Assembly (NCBI GenBank): GCA_023391695.1
Contig: JAEWAK010000045.1
Span: forward strand, 70,346 to 134,345
DNA: 64,000 bases
Direction of reading: 5' to 3'
Source: Bacillota bacterium
GTDB taxonomy: Bacteria > Bacillota > Clostridia > Lachnospirales > Lachnospiraceae
Notes under the pieces: generated by a model
Database searches by the model: none
Told to the model about the DNA's origin: nothing
Seen by the model: only the letters and a program-made list of their open reading frames with translations
Part shown: positions 55,364 to 63,545 of the stretch, one piece after another
How the letters are laid out: every line of letters begins with the position of its first letter
Numbering within the stretch: position 1 is the stretch's first letter
Position numbers and translations under genes: made by a program

Positions 55364-55918
55364 GTGGATAGAAGAATAAAAAAAACAAGGCAGTTGATTA
55401 TGGATACCTTCATTGACCTGTTGTCCGAAAAAGGATTTGAGAAAATTACTATCAATGACATTGCCGAGCGCGCAGACATAAACCGTGGGACTGTTTATCT
55501 GCATTATGTGGATAAATTCGACTTACTTGACAAGTGTATTGAAAAATATGTTGAGCTGCTGCTAAATCATTGTGCCAATAGTGCTGATACCACTCTAAAC
55601 GTAAGCGCATTTCAAAGTTTATTTGAATATTTGGAGGAAAATTTCACAATTTACAAGTTGCTTCTTAACAATGAGGGATTTGGATTTTTCCGTAGCCGCT
55701 TATATGCCATTATTGCGCAAACAGTAACCGAGGTTATCGGTGTAAAGTCAGAAAACAACGCGTTTTCAAATGATGTCACCACTCATTTTTTGACTTCCGG
55801 GTTTATTGGAGTATTGGAGTGGTGGATCAATAATTCTATGCCCTGTAATGTTCAGGAAATTACTGAGCAGCTTATGTTTTTGCTGGAACCATACACCAAG
55901 CACCTTGTATCACGCTAA
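55364..55918 (+). CDS. TetR-family regulator (cassette V)
   Basis: A 184-residue regulator beginning at GTG 55364 after GGAGGAG. The HTH is visible as DTFIDLLSEKGFEKITINDI and ADINRGTVYLHYVDKFDLLD. The C-terminal VLEWWINNSMPCNVQE marks it as a relative of the TetR protein in cassette IV. It most likely binds the two TGTTGA-N4-TCAACA sites upstream and represses itself and the divergent reductase gene. Confidence 0.88.
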   Translation: MDRRIKKTRQLIMDTFIDLLSEKGFEKITINDIAERADINRGTVYLHYVDKFDLLDKCIEKYVELLLNHCANSADTTLNVSAFQSLFEYLEENFTIYKLLLNNEGFGFFRSRLYAIIAQTVTEVIGVKSENNAFSNDVTTHFLTSGFIGVLEWWINNSMPCNVQEITEQLMFLLEPYTKHLVSR

Positions 55919-56351
55919 CTTAATTTGCAAATGCGCTGTGTAAGCAGTGGACAAATGGTACTCTCAAAAACAGCTATATGTTCGGTAAGTATTTCCTACA
56001 ATTTACTTGAATTGTAATTTAAAATTAGACTCTAAATCGACTAAAAAAGGCCTATCCAGGTGACTTTATCTGAAATATGGGCTTCTGTCAAGGGGATACC
56101 AGAGGGGTACGGCATCTTTTTTGACCGTTCAAGGCATGCAGACGTACGTTTTATTAACTCGAAAAAATGCGGCGAGCTACAATGTGGAAATTGAGATAGA
56201 AATAAAATAAATTATTATAAGGACTTGGATTTAGAGATTCAAGACCTTTATTAAAATTATTTAAGAGCATCTTATGTTGTTTATTGAAATGATTTTGTAA
56301 GTTTTGTAGAATGTGCTATAACAGAATAACAAAATGAAATTGGGGTGAAAA
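55919..56351. repeat. Cassette end block D with extended rlmD-like tail
   Basis: Near 56093-56140 lies a diverged 57-bp block (TCAAGG, 17 bases, GGCATCTTTTTTGACC) ending in TTCAAGGCATG. After it, at 56135-56210, shifted frames encode an RlmD-like end: THYVLL-like TYVLLTRKN, then AASYNVEIEIEIK-stop, which resembles the extended tail also seen at 46202. The rest is AT-rich and shows no gene. Confidence 0.55.
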
Positions 56352-56657
56352 ATGAGGATTATAGAATATTACTTAATGCCGGAAGCAGATTATTGTGGTG
56401 AGTACGATAGAAAAGAAGCACATTATTTAGTAAAAAAGGGATCTGTTACAGATATGATACATGATAGTTCAATGTTATGGGGATATACTTTTGATAAAGT
56501 TATTCCTAGTTTTGAACAATTAAATGCTATTTTACTTAACGGAGCGTTTGGGAGATTGGCTGAATGGGAACCATTTGAGATAACAGCAAATGAATATTCA
56601 GAAATTGTGGAGCAACTTTTAAATATCTCTATGACTCAACCATATAGAAAAGGGTAA
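56352..56657 (+). CDS. Hypothetical protein
   Basis: A 101-residue acidic protein (starts MRIIEYYLMPEADYC) with GGGGTGA upstream and a hairpin terminator downstream. No membrane segment or known motif is seen. Its length, start site and terminator support a real gene, function unknown. Confidence 0.5.
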   Translation: MRIIEYYLMPEADYCGEYDRKEAHYLVKKGSVTDMIHDSSMLWGYTFDKVIPSFEQLNAILLNGAFGRLAEWEPFEITANEYSEIVEQLLNISMTQPYRKG

Positions 56658-56717
56658 TATCCAATTTACTGGTAAAATTATAAATGCAGAAGAACATCAT
56701 AAATTTCAATTGGACAA

Positions 56718-56768
56718 AATCGCTGCGCGATAGCTGACCAAGGCTATGGTGCAGCGATTCTTTTATCT
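56718..56768 (+). terminator. Terminator after the hypothetical gene
   Basis: AATCGCTGC and GCAGCGATT enclose an inner ATAGC/GCTAT stem and are followed by CTTTTATCT. Confidence 0.6.
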
Positions 56769-57076
56769 CTAAAAAAAACAGGCTTTTTTGTCATGCTAAA
56801 AACTAGTTACAGCAAGAAGAAAGTCTTTAAAAACAAGATAAACTATGCTACTATAAGGGGAAAGAACAAAGATTGAAAGTCCATAGATACCGGCTAAAGG
56901 GACGATCTCTTTGTTCAATTAGGCAAATCGAAAATGGTGTTAACGAAGATGCAGTTCATTGGAAAGACAAAACTGCTTTTTCGTTTACCCTATCATCGAT
57001 TCTAACCTAAAGAATTTGTCGAGCAGTTTTTAACTGCGGATTATTTATATTTGACGAAAGAAAATAGGTGAATACT
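56769..57076. other. Intergenic region without recognised feature
   Basis: The msrA leader. It contains GAACAAAGATTG and, 35 bases on, a complementary-looking CTCTTTGTTC that could fold, but no class of structured RNA is evident. Confidence 0.3.
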
Positions 57077-57550
57077 ATGGTTGAAACAATATATTTTGCA
57101 GGTGGCTGTCTTTGGGGGGTACAAGCATTTATCAAAACATTAAAAGGTGTTATTAATACTCAAGCAGGACGAGCAAATGGTTATTCAAATACTCTCGAAG
57201 GCGAGTATGATGATTATGCTGAATGCGTAAAAACAGAATTTGACTCTGAAATTGTAACTGTTTCTCAACTAATGGATTATTTTTTTGAGATTATAGATCC
57301 TTACAGTGTATATAAACAAGGTAATGATGTGGGGAAAAAATACCGTACGGGCGTATATAGTAAAGTACCTCGACATTTGGAAGAGGCCAAGAATTATATA
57401 ATAGAAAGAGCAGATAGGGACAAAATTGTAGTGGAAGTCCTTCCGCTTATGAATTATGTTAAAAGTGCAGATAAACATCAAGATAGATTAGATAGGTGCC
57501 CTAATGACTATTGTCATATTCCTAAAGAGTTATTACACAAATATTTATAA
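57077..57550 (+). CDS. msrA: Peptide methionine-S-sulfoxide reductase MsrA
   Basis: A 157-residue enzyme with the active-site cysteine in AGGCLWGVQ (usually GGCFWG) near residue 10, the DPYSVYKQGNDVGKKYRTGVY substrate region and the HQDRLDR C-terminal pattern. It reduces the S-form of methionine sulfoxide in proteins using thioredoxin. ATG 57077 is preferred; AGGTGA lies 7 bases upstream. It stands alone, on the right of the cassette array. Confidence 0.9.
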   Translation: MVETIYFAGGCLWGVQAFIKTLKGVINTQAGRANGYSNTLEGEYDDYAECVKTEFDSEIVTVSQLMDYFFEIIDPYSVYKQGNDVGKKYRTGVYSKVPRHLEEAKNYIIERADRDKIVVEVLPLMNYVKSADKHQDRLDRCPNDYCHIPKELLHKYL

Positions 57551-57663
57551 CCGGCTATTATGAGCAAAATGGGAAGCTGATGTCACGCTTAATTCTCCAT
57601 TATTTTTTCATCATCTATAGTAATCATGTCGGATACTCCCGCAAGTCTCACATGTACCGGAAC

Positions 57664-57684
57664 GTGTTCCCACAAATGAAGTAG
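57664..57684. mobile_element. Left direct repeat flanking the hydrolase-TetR segment
   Basis: GTGTTCCCACAAATGAAGTAG is repeated at 59727-59747 with one mismatch in 21. Read on the minus strand, both copies encode FICGNT(F/Y)R and, a little further on, EYPT, resembling a piece of a VirB4-like conjugation ATPase. It is the likely border of an inserted segment. Confidence 0.6.
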
Positions 57685-57740
57685 AAAGGCCCCGCCGAAG
57701 CGGGGCTCATAGGCCAAGAGCATTAGCTCTTCCAAATAGA

Positions 57741-57780
57741 AGAGGGTGTCTGCAACCAAATAAGCAGGCACCCTCTTTTA
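57741..57780 (-). terminator. Terminator of the hydrolase-TetR operon
   Basis: AGAGGGTGTCTGC and GCAGGCACCCTCT form a stem with a 10-base loop, 22 bases beyond the hydrolase stop. A smaller hairpin, GCCCCGC/GCGGGGC, lies at about 57689-57706. Confidence 0.6.
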
Positions 57781-57797
57781 TCTACGCATACCAATTT

Positions 57798-59000
57798 TTA
57801 TATGGGCTTGGAAGGCAGTTGCTCATCCAACCAATCGAAAACGACCTGATGCAACAGCGCGTGATTTCCTTCCTGACAGTGTTCTTCCGCGCCCTCTTTT
57901 TTCGTGAATATACGCACCGTGGAAGGACAGTGCAGTCGTTCCACAAGCTCGTTAACTTGTTCCGGAGAAACAAAATGATCAGCCTCTCCAACAAGGATAA
58001 GCATAGGGCATTTGATCTGGCCAGCCACCTCCCGCAGGGTGTATTGGGGAACGGCTTTCAGAAGTTCATACCGATGCTCCAGTCCGTAAACCCATAGAGC
58101 GTTTTGAACCATCCAGCGCAGAGAGACGTTGGTTTTCATAGCCATACCCATGACAAACTCGGCGGCTGCGGGTGAAAGCCGTTCGACGATCCGCAGCTTT
58201 GGGTTTTTATTCATCATAGAAGTCCATACGTCGTAAAGTACGTCATAAGCGACGCAAGCGGAGATTCTTTTTTCAAATGCCGCCGCCCGAGGCGCATAAT
58301 ATCCACCCATACTCATTCCCATCAGCGCGATGCGGCGTTGATCGACTTCGGACCGTGTTTCCAGATAATCCAGTGCCGCGCCCACAGGCACTTCGAAATC
58401 AAAGCGCGTGGGCTTTTTCTGAATGCGCAGGGTTTCGCCCTGGCCAGGTCCGTCGAAAATCAGGCAATGGTATCCTCTCTTGATTGCCGCAGCTGCACCG
58501 GCAAAATAGAGCTCCTCGCAAGTGGAATCGAAACCTCCCAACATCACCAAAGTTGCCTTTAGGGTGGAAGCCTCGTTGTCGGAAGCACGGTAAAAATAGC
58601 CGGACAGGTAACTCCCTTCATAAGGAATTTTCACGGCTTCGCAGCAAAAATCCATATGGTGCATGGCCTCCCGGAAGGTATCGGTGCTTCCCCGATACGA
58701 CTTTTTCCGCCGGGGATCGTCGGGGGAGAGAAAAAACTCCGCCGTCCTGTAGTAATTGGACGCACGCAACAGCGCCTCCCGGCCACTGACTTTCCGACCA
58801 TTCTCAATACAGGATTTTCCAAGCTTGTGCAGGTGCTCGGCGGCCTTGTTCCACTCGACGAACCAACTGTTAAAGTCTCCCTCGCGGATATTCGCCGCAA
58901 TCGCCAGACATTCTCCCAACTCCGCACCCTGATAGCCGCTATAGGAAACTGCACGCAGCAACTCAAAAGAAAAAGCTTGATCCTTAAAAAACAATTTCAT
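57798..59000 (-). CDS. Alpha/beta hydrolase, prolyl-oligopeptidase-like / DUF1100-type
   Basis: A 400-residue protein. An N-terminal helical region (about residues 20-125) precedes the alpha/beta fold. The nucleophile elbow is GMSMGG, the acid is probably Asp in GEADHFV and the base is His in EGNHALLHQ. The layout resembles 2,6-dihydroxypseudooxynicotine hydrolase and esterase FrsA-like enzymes. The start codon overlaps the stop of the upstream TetR gene by 4 bases, so the two are co-translated and the TetR protein should control its own operon. GC content is higher than in the flanking genes, suggesting transfer. Confidence 0.82.
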   Translation of the reverse strand: MKLFFKDQAFSFELLRAVSYSGYQGAELGECLAIAANIREGDFNSWFVEWNKAAEHLHKLGKSCIENGRKVSGREALLRASNYYRTAEFFLSPDDPRRKKSYRGSTDTFREAMHHMDFCCEAVKIPYEGSYLSGYFYRASDNEASTLKATLVMLGGFDSTCEELYFAGAAAAIKRGYHCLIFDGPGQGETLRIQKKPTRFDFEVPVGAALDYLETRSEVDQRRIALMGMSMGGYYAPRAAAFEKRISACVAYDVLYDVWTSMMNKNPKLRIVERLSPAAAEFVMGMAMKTNVSLRWMVQNALWVYGLEHRYELLKAVPQYTLREVAGQIKCPMLILVGEADHFVSPEQVNELVERLHCPSTVRIFTKKEGAEEHCQEGNHALLHQVVFDWLDEQLPSKPI

Positions 59001-59599
59001 TTTAATTCGCCTCCTTGCTCTTCCTCGACGAACCCCAAGCCTCTAAAAATAAACTTTAAGGTTTCTCTGACGACGTCCTGCGGATTTTCTTTTTCCCGCA
59101 GATAACCCCGATAAAAAGAGTGCTGCCTCGGAAAAGACGCTGCCGCCATGACAAAGGATAATGCTGTGTCCACGTGCTCCACCCGGAAAAGACCTTGCGC
59201 CTTGCCCAACTCAATAAGCGCACGGATACGGTTCCAAGTGGGGGACAAAAGCTCCACAAGCTTTTCCGATCTCGCACTCTGCCGATAAAGTTCCTGCTGT
59301 AAAATAGTGACCAAATCCGGCTCATCAAATCGCAACATTACAATTCCGGCAAGTATACCGGACAGTTCCTCCAGAAGTAGGTCACAATTCTCTGGCATTC
59401 TGTCATATACGGGGACCGGGAATCCTTCAAACAGCGCAAAAAACAGATTTTCCTTGCTTCCAAAATAATACGAAATCAGCGAGATATTTACGCCTGCAGC
59501 AGAAACAATGTCTCTTGTTGACGTACCGTCAAATCCGTTTTGTGCAAACAATTTTTTTGCAGCCCATATAATTTTTAGTTTTGTATCCGACTCAGACAT
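58997..59599 (-). CDS. TetR-family regulator of the hydrolase operon
   Basis: A 200-residue regulator with a standard HTH (AAKKLFAQNGFDGTSTRDIV, NISLISYYFGSKENLF) and a CerR/DUF1956-like C-terminal half. The ATG at 59599 follows GAGGTG closely; a GTG at 59605 lies inside that site. It overlaps the hydrolase gene. A consensus promoter and an inverted repeat directly in front of it support autorepression relieved by a hydrolase substrate. Confidence 0.87.
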   Translation of the reverse strand: MSESDTKLKIIWAAKKLFAQNGFDGTSTRDIVSAAGVNISLISYYFGSKENLFFALFEGFPVPVYDRMPENCDLLLEELSGILAGIVMLRFDEPDLVTILQQELYRQSARSEKLVELLSPTWNRIRALIELGKAQGLFRVEHVDTALSFVMAAASFPRQHSFYRGYLREKENPQDVVRETLKFIFRGLGFVEEEQGGELK

Positions 59600-59618
59600 A
59601 AGCACCTCAGCATATTTT

Positions 59619-59664
59619 AATCAATCGTTTGATTTATATTATCTCAATAAACACAAAATGTCAA
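59619..59664 (-). promoter_or_regulatory. Promoter and operator of the TetR-hydrolase operon
   Basis: On the minus strand TTGACA (59664-59659) and TAATAT (59641-59636) are 17 bases apart. AATCAA, four bases, TTGATT (59619-59634) is an inverted repeat just downstream of the -10, where a repressor would block initiation. Confidence 0.75.
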
Positions 59665-59726
59665 GAGGTGCACCATACAATAGCTACCCTGTCGGGTATT
59701 CCCAAAGCGCCCAGACGCTGCGATAT

Positions 59727-59747
59727 GTGTTGCCACAAATGAAGTAG
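59727..59747. mobile_element. Right direct repeat flanking the hydrolase-TetR segment
   Basis: Partner of 57664-57684 (20 of 21 identical). On the minus strand the surrounding sequence encodes YFICGNTYRSVWALWEYPTG then a stop, close to a conserved stretch of VirB4-like ATPases of Tn1549-type conjugative elements. Confidence 0.6.
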
Positions 59748-59789
59748 CCGGTCTGAAATTTGATGATAGATTTCTGTGTTGCATTGGTA

Positions 59790-59946
59790 ACTTATGGCGC
59801 TCATGGCTTTCGTGCAGACTTCGGATATGGAAATTCATATGCATACGCCAGGAGCGACAGGCGGGGTGAATTACAAGGTTGAGTTTACCCGCGAAGCTTT
59901 TGAGTATGAGAAAGAAAAAGACTGTTTCATCTGCCCGGCGGGATAG
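59790..59946 (+). pseudogene. Transposase fragment, IS1182-like
   Basis: The plus strand encodes YKVEFTREAFEYEKEKD then CFICPAG and a stop. The pattern F-x-Y-x-x-E-x-D-x-x-x-C-P-x-G is typical of IS1182-type DDE transposases. The upstream part is not clearly related, so this is a scrap. Confidence 0.45.
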
Positions 59947-60086
59947 GACTTAAAGAGTTAACGCAGGGGAAAAAAGATATTTGGTATTATAATTGCAAAA
60001 TAAGTTAAATTATGGTAGATTTATAAAGTATATGTAAATATAATGGTTATAAATTACCCAGGGCGTATATAAGAGAGGCGGCAATT

Positions 60087-61223
60087 ATGAGAAGATATTT
60101 TTATATTTTATGTATTTTTTTATTAATGTTATTATTAGTTAGCTGTGGAGAAAAATCAGATTCAACCAAGGATGCAGCCGGAGATGATATAGCTGTATCT
60201 CAAACCAATGTAACAAAGGATGATGTACAAATTACACCAAAGCCTGAAGTTACAGCTACAGAAGGTGAAGCAGAATCAATTCAACAATCAGATATTACAG
60301 ATGAAAATGATGAGACGGAAGATTTAACACAAAGCAGCGAAGAGGATCAATCAAAACAATCAGATATCGAAAATGAAAATGCAACAAAGTATTATCCAAT
60401 CGGAATTGATCTGGACGAATTCGTTAAAAGATTTAATAAATCCATCTCGGATTGTGAGGGATATCAGTTAGAAAACCTAGACCTTACAGAAGGAGATACT
60501 TATAATACGTTTGAACATAAATTCCTTAATAAAGAAGTTATAACGGGCATTGTTAATAAGAATGGAGACTTCTTATATTTAAAATATGTCTATCCAGCTA
60601 AGGGGACAAGTGATAAGGATTTAATATATGCCCGCCAAATGGTATGCGCTTCCTCGATAGTAGCATTTACACAAAACAGCGCTACTACTGATATAGCAGT
60701 AGAACAATCAACAGCTATCATGAAACAGCTTAGTATTATTAAAGATGATGAAGATATTTATAATAAATATGTAAATGAAGAATTGCTCACATCTGTTTGT
60801 GATGGTATAAAATACACCAGACAGTATAATAAAGAAACCGGAACATCGTGCTTTACCTTATCCACAGCAAATGAAGCAGCCGGTGAAAAAGAAACGGTTA
60901 ATATTACATATGAGGTTACTGCCGCTATTAAAAAGGCAGAAGATAGTTATACTTCCAGTAAAGGACGTGGATCTGATAAACTGGCTGGATGGGAAAAATA
61001 TCAGCAGCAAGCACTGGAGTTTTATGCAAATGGACAGAAGGAGGTTCCTTCTGGTTGGATTGAGTATAATGCATCAGTTTCATGGCTTCTGGATGACATA
61101 GCAAATGGTGTATCTATTTATTATAATGGTGCTTTCTATACTCCGGAGGCAAGACTTGATGACCTGTCTGTAATGATAGACAATGCAAATGAATCAATTG
61201 CAAATGATATTAATAAAGATTAA
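60087..61223 (+). CDS. Hypothetical lipoprotein
   Basis: A 378-residue protein with a signal segment and lipobox LVSC, then a long acidic Thr/Asp/Glu/Gln-rich linker (about residues 24-100) and a domain with no motif I recognise. Bacillota lipoproteins with such linkers are common and often unknown. GAGGCGG precedes the ATG. A hairpin with CATTACTT/AAGTAATG arms follows at about 61229-61261. It has its own AT-rich upstream region. Confidence 0.65.
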   Translation: MRRYFYILCIFLLMLLLVSCGEKSDSTKDAAGDDIAVSQTNVTKDDVQITPKPEVTATEGEAESIQQSDITDENDETEDLTQSSEEDQSKQSDIENENATKYYPIGIDLDEFVKRFNKSISDCEGYQLENLDLTEGDTYNTFEHKFLNKEVITGIVNKNGDFLYLKYVYPAKGTSDKDLIYARQMVCASSIVAFTQNSATTDIAVEQSTAIMKQLSIIKDDEDIYNKYVNEELLTSVCDGIKYTRQYNKETGTSCFTLSTANEAAGEKETVNITYEVTAAIKKAEDSYTSSKGRGSDKLAGWEKYQQQALEFYANGQKEVPSGWIEYNASVSWLLDDIANGVSIYYNGAFYTPEARLDDLSVMIDNANESIANDINKD

Positions 61224-61404
61224 ATGCTTTCATTACTTCTTAAAAAGAGAGAAAGTAATGCTATCAAGAGAACAAAGTAACAAATAAAACTTAGAATTTC
61301 TTAATAGTTGTTTTCAAAAGTAAATGTGCGGTTATAGGGCTGTTTTGCTGTTCAGTTACGATATACTGGACATTTACTAAATTGAAATTCACCTTACTGC
61401 TTTT

Positions 61405-61448
61405 ACCTCCGTATATCATCACTGGTGATATTACAGGAGGTTTTTTTT
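61405..61448 (+). terminator. Hairpin with T8 run in the gap after the lipoprotein
   Basis: ACCTCC and GGAGGT flank inner TATCAC-type arms, followed by TTTTTTTT. The remaining gap to 61876 shows no gene I can support. Confidence 0.6.
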
Positions 61449-61876
61449 GTTGTTGGAAGAAGTATTAAAAGAGTTTTTATTTGACTGTCGGTTGTGAAAG
61501 TTATCTGAAAGAAGAATCAAGGGTTATAAGAATAATAATCTATGATTGTTCCGATATTTCCATAGAGTATAGTATAACGGAATTGTTACTTGTATTGTCT
61601 ATTAGTTAAATATCCATAATGATTGAGTCTACATAATGCAAAGCCCAAATTTAGGTGAACAACTACTATTTGACAGTATGAAAAATTATTGATACTATGA
61701 GTACAAATTGGTCTATAAGAAGCAAACAACAGTTTAAAGTTTTTAAAAGATGCCTTTGCATTACCTAAAGAGGCCAAAGAAATATATAAATTATGAATAC
61801 AAACTGTTTAAATTAAGTAAACTCTAATTTAAAAAGTGGAAACTGTTTAAAATTCATACAATAAGAAGGAGAAGTA

Positions 61877-62449
61877 ATGGTTGTTTTAATTGGTGGAGTT
61901 AGTTGTACCGGGAAAACATTGATGGCACAGAAATTACTTGAAAAATATAAGATACCATATTTATCAATAGACCACATAAAAATGGGATTGATTCGTGGAA
62001 ATAAATATTGTGATTTTACTGCAACGGACAAAGAAGATGAGATTACAGATAAACTGTGGCCGATTGTAAAGGGCATTATTATGACCAATATTGAAAATGG
62101 CCAGCACATCATTATTGAAGGGTGCTATTTACCGCCAGATCAAATTCGAGAGTTTGAACCTGAGTATTCAGAACAGATTATTTCTCTATACATAGGCTTT
62201 TCAATAAATTATCTTGAGAAGCATTTCATTTCTGGAATTATTGAGCATAGAAGTGAGATAGAGCAAAAGGATTTATATGATGATTATATGAACCGAGATA
62301 ATTTTATTAAGCTGCATACTCAACTTAAAGAACGCTGTAGTGAGAATAATGCGAAGTTCTTTGAAATTAATGAAGACTATGAAGCAGAAATTAACAACAT
62401 ATACACGTGGATTGATGAGCGGGTAAATGAAAAGCGACACTCACAATAA
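61877..62449 (+). CDS. P-loop kinase-like protein
   Basis: A 190-residue protein with Walker A GGVSCTGKT at the N-terminus, a DHIKMGLIRG stretch near 36 and IIIEGCYLP (Walker B-like) near 74. The pattern resembles small nucleoside or metabolite kinases such as adenylate- or 2-phosphoglycerate-kinase-like proteins. The substrate is not evident. AAGGAGAAG precedes the ATG. Confidence 0.7.
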   Translation: MVVLIGGVSCTGKTLMAQKLLEKYKIPYLSIDHIKMGLIRGNKYCDFTATDKEDEITDKLWPIVKGIIMTNIENGQHIIIEGCYLPPDQIREFEPEYSEQIISLYIGFSINYLEKHFISGIIEHRSEIEQKDLYDDYMNRDNFIKLHTQLKERCSENNAKFFEINEDYEAEINNIYTWIDERVNEKRHSQ

Positions 62450-62669
62450 TTTTATTACCATGTATAGTGTAACAAGCGAGAGCTTTGAGTCATTAGGCAG
62501 ATTTGTAATGGGGATATTATTGCTGGCTGCATGCGCAAGTTCTCTTATTGCTTCGATCACTTTTGATATTACTCATAGGGTTATCGGTCGAATGAAATAT
62601 AGTTATATATTTCATTCGATTAATAATATGAGGGATTTTGATTATTTTATAAATAAGGAGCCAATAGAA

Positions 62670-63434
62670 ATGGGAAAATATGAAGTAGAGAGAAACTTTT
62701 TAAAATCTAATTTTTATAAATTGAAGAGTATTAAGACGGATAAAATGAAGGGATTGCCGCAGCCAGAAGGATTAAAGCGGTATGATCCCGATTCAAAAAT
62801 AATCAGCTTACCTGCCGTCAGTGCTGACATTCTAAAAAAACATGACATTCTCCAATGTATCAAGGATAGGAGAAGTATTCGGAATTATAGCGAGGAAGCC
62901 ATAAGTCTTGCAGAGCTATTATACCTTTTATGGGCAACCCAGGGTATAACTGGAACAAGTAAAGCGGGTTTGACTTTTAGGACAGTTCCCTGCAGCGGAG
63001 CAACACATACCTTTGAAACCTATCTATTCATAATGAATGTGATTGGCTTGGAGAAAGGGATTTATAGATATTTACCAATAGAGCATGCGTTAATGTTCCT
63101 GTTTCCATTAGATGATATAGATAAGAAACTAGATGAAATTTCATTGGACCAGCCTTTTGTTCCTCATTTTACTGAAAAATCTGCGTTAACCTTTGCATGG
63201 AGTACGACACCTTATAGATCGGAATGGAAATTTGACGTGTCAGCGCATAAGAAAATATTAATCGACGTCGGACATATTTGCCAGAACCTTTATTTGGCCG
63301 GTGAATCTCTGGATATGGGCGTTTGTGCTATTGGCATATATGATCAGGAGGCGATTGATAAAGTCCTGCAATTAGACGGGGATGAAGAATTTATCATATA
63401 CTTAGCAGCCGTTGGTAAAAAGAAAAGTATATAG
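62670..63434 (+). CDS. SagB/ThcOx-type nitroreductase family protein, copy 2
   Basis: A 254-residue paralogue of the protein at 20673 with the same markers: KGLPQPEG, DRRSIRNY, LLWATQGITG, FRTVPCSGATHTFETYL, YRSEWKF and HICQNLYLAGESLDMGVCAIG. I place the start at 62670 (AAGGAG 9 bases upstream), which matches the N-terminus of copy 1. A frame extending to 62427 would add a membrane segment unlike the family. It binds FMN and oxidises or reduces an unknown substrate. No thiazole-peptide genes are adjacent. Confidence 0.82.
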   Translation: MGKYEVERNFLKSNFYKLKSIKTDKMKGLPQPEGLKRYDPDSKIISLPAVSADILKKHDILQCIKDRRSIRNYSEEAISLAELLYLLWATQGITGTSKAGLTFRTVPCSGATHTFETYLFIMNVIGLEKGIYRYLPIEHALMFLFPLDDIDKKLDEISLDQPFVPHFTEKSALTFAWSTTPYRSEWKFDVSAHKKILIDVGHICQNLYLAGESLDMGVCAIGIYDQEAIDKVLQLDGDEEFIIYLAAVGKKKSI

Positions 63435-63545
63435 TGATGCCGACTGGGTGTTCCTGTAGGCAAATTATAACAAGGCCACAGGAAATTTATATAATGGGAA
63501 TTTCAACAACTTATTGATGCATATATACAAGACAGGAGGAGGCTA

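Noticed and set aside
57589..57771. 60-codon minus-strand open frame after msrA
   Set aside because: It covers the hydrolase terminator and the VirB4-like flank in a different frame, so it is unlikely to be a gene.
62427..62669. N-terminal extension of SagB copy 2 with a membrane segment
   Set aside because: The ATG at 62670 has a good ribosome site and matches the paralogue's N-terminus.
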